From an uncultured Prevotella sp. (lineage in GTDB: Bacteria > Bacteroidota > Bacteroidia > Bacteroidales > Bacteroidaceae), in NCBI GenBank assembly GCA_934230965.1, contig CAKQFW010000026.1, positions 1-15,311 on the forward strand: a DNA stretch of 15,311 nucleotides, written 5' to 3'. A program made the position numbers and the translations under genes. How positions within the stretch are numbered: the stretch's first letter is position 1; every line of letters begins with the position of its first letter. The notes under the pieces were generated by a model that saw only the letters and a list, made by a program, of their open reading frames with translations, searched no databases and was not told where the DNA came from. Positions 14,614 to 15,311 of the stretch are shown here, piece by piece.

Positions 14614-15311
14614 ATGGAAAGAACAACACCCGATGTAAAATATCTAAAGCTGCTGTCGCAATCGTTTCCATCGATTGCCGAAGCCAGTACAGAGATTATC
14701 AACTTACAGGCCATTCTTAATTTGCCCAAAGGTACCGAGCATTTCTTGGCCGATGTGCATGGCGAACACGAAGCTTTTAGACATGTACTGAAAAACGCTT
14801 CAGGTAACATTCGCCGAAAGGTGAACGACTTGTTTGGCAACACCTTGCGAGAGTCGGAACAACGCGAATTGTGTACATTGATATATTATCCCGATGAAAA
14901 GCTTGAACTGGTAAAGGCCTCAGAACCAGACATTAACGACTGGTACCACATTACCATTCACTATTTGGTTTCTATCTGCCGACTGGTATCGAGCAAATAT
15001 ACCCGCTCGAAGGTGCGCAAGTCGTTACCTGCCGACTTCAGCTACATCATACAAGAGCTACTGCATGAACGCACTGACGACGTAAATAAAACGGCGTACG
15101 TTAACGGCATCATTGACAGCATCATCTCTACGGGCCGCGCCGACGACTTTATCATTGCCATTTGTAACGTGATACAACGGCTATCAATTGACCAGCTGCA
15201 CATCTTGGGCGACATCTACGATCGTGGCTCGGGTGCACACATCATTCTCGACACGCTGGCAAAGTATCATAGCTGGGACATACAATGGGGCAACCACGAC
15301 ATTTTATGGAT
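14614..15311 (+). CDS. fbp: Class III fructose-1,6-bisphosphatase (3' end missing)
   Basis: The enzyme hydrolyses fructose 1,6-bisphosphate to fructose 6-phosphate in gluconeogenesis. The frame is open from the ATG at 14614 to the right edge, with 232 codons visible of a protein usually above 600 residues. The class III metallophosphatase motifs are visible: [22 protein letters not shown] (D-x-H metal ligands) near the start, [11 protein letters not shown] (GDxxDRG) and QWGNHDILW (GNHD) at the edge. The region between them (about 85-195) is the class-specific insertion. Two further in-frame ATG codons at 14542 and 14545 would add 24 or 23 residues; the added sequence has no known motif. The start at 14614 places the first helix ([13 protein letters not shown]) at the position seen in the family. 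Confidence 0.93.
   Translation, partial: MERTTPDVKYLKLLSQSFPSIAEASTEIINLQAILNLPKGTEHFLADVHGEHEAFRHVLKNASGNIRRKVNDLFGNTLRESEQRELCTLIYYPDEKLELVKASEPDINDWYHITIHYLVSICRLVSSKYTRSKVRKSLPADFSYIIQELLHERTDDVNKTAYVNGIIDSIISTGRADDFIIAICNVIQRLSIDQLHILGDIYDRGSGAHIILDTLAKYHSWDIQWGNHDILW

Overview
The window looks like chromosomal DNA of a Bacteroidota member, most likely Prevotella or a close relative (Bacteroidales). The reasons are the Bacteroidetes-type promoter boxes (TAnnTTTG, here TATCTTTG and TACCTTTG), the near absence of Shine-Dalgarno sites, secreted proteins with T9SS-like C-terminal tails, a bifunctional hisIE, a class III fructose-1,6-bisphosphatase, and a genus-like set of intergenic repeats. 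The genus is inferred; no rRNA or other marker gene lies in the window.

Layout. (1) 1-1384, plus strand: the 3' part of ftsZ, whose N-terminus lies off the left edge, ending in a long bidirectional hairpin terminator. (2) 1404-1585: the terminator plus a GC-rich palindromic element between convergent genes. (3) 1586-5403, minus strand: a three-gene cluster of secreted or cell-surface proteins of unknown function. It holds a six-module beta-rich protein, a small protein with a sorting-type tail, and a protein with a fibronectin-like region and a duplicated beta domain. (4) 5404-6314: a 911-base intergenic region unusually full of signals. These are a minus-strand promoter with a palindrome upstream of it, a tandem array of 22-bp palindromes, three ARG-box-like operators, and an array of 73-bp repeats that repeats a promoter box three times in front of the his genes. 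(5) 6315-9111, plus strand: hisH-hisA-hisF-hisIE, with ATGA overlaps between the first three. (6) 9142-9816: an FtsE-type ABC ATPase without an adjacent ftsX. (7) 9900-13599: lysC (aspartate kinase), lysA (diaminopimelate decarboxylase) and an overlapping membrane-anchored family 2 glycosyltransferase. (8) 13600-13691: four 23-bp tandem repeats. (9) 13726-14535: a protein resembling half of a GT-B glycosyltransferase. (10) 14614 to the right edge: the 5' part of fbp (class III FBPase).

How it fits together. HisH and HisF form the imidazole glycerol phosphate synthase. HisIE and HisA supply its substrate, so this cluster covers the middle of histidine biosynthesis; hisG, hisB, hisC and hisD must lie elsewhere. 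LysC and LysA are the first and last steps of the aspartate-to-lysine route, which also supplies meso-diaminopimelate for peptidoglycan. FtsZ and the FtsE-like ATPase belong to cell division. The most unusual content is not in the conserved enzymes but in the repeat and operator architecture of 5404-6314 and in the secreted-protein cluster beside it. I saw no CRISPR array, tRNA, rRNA, insertion sequence, phage gene or recognisable defence system.
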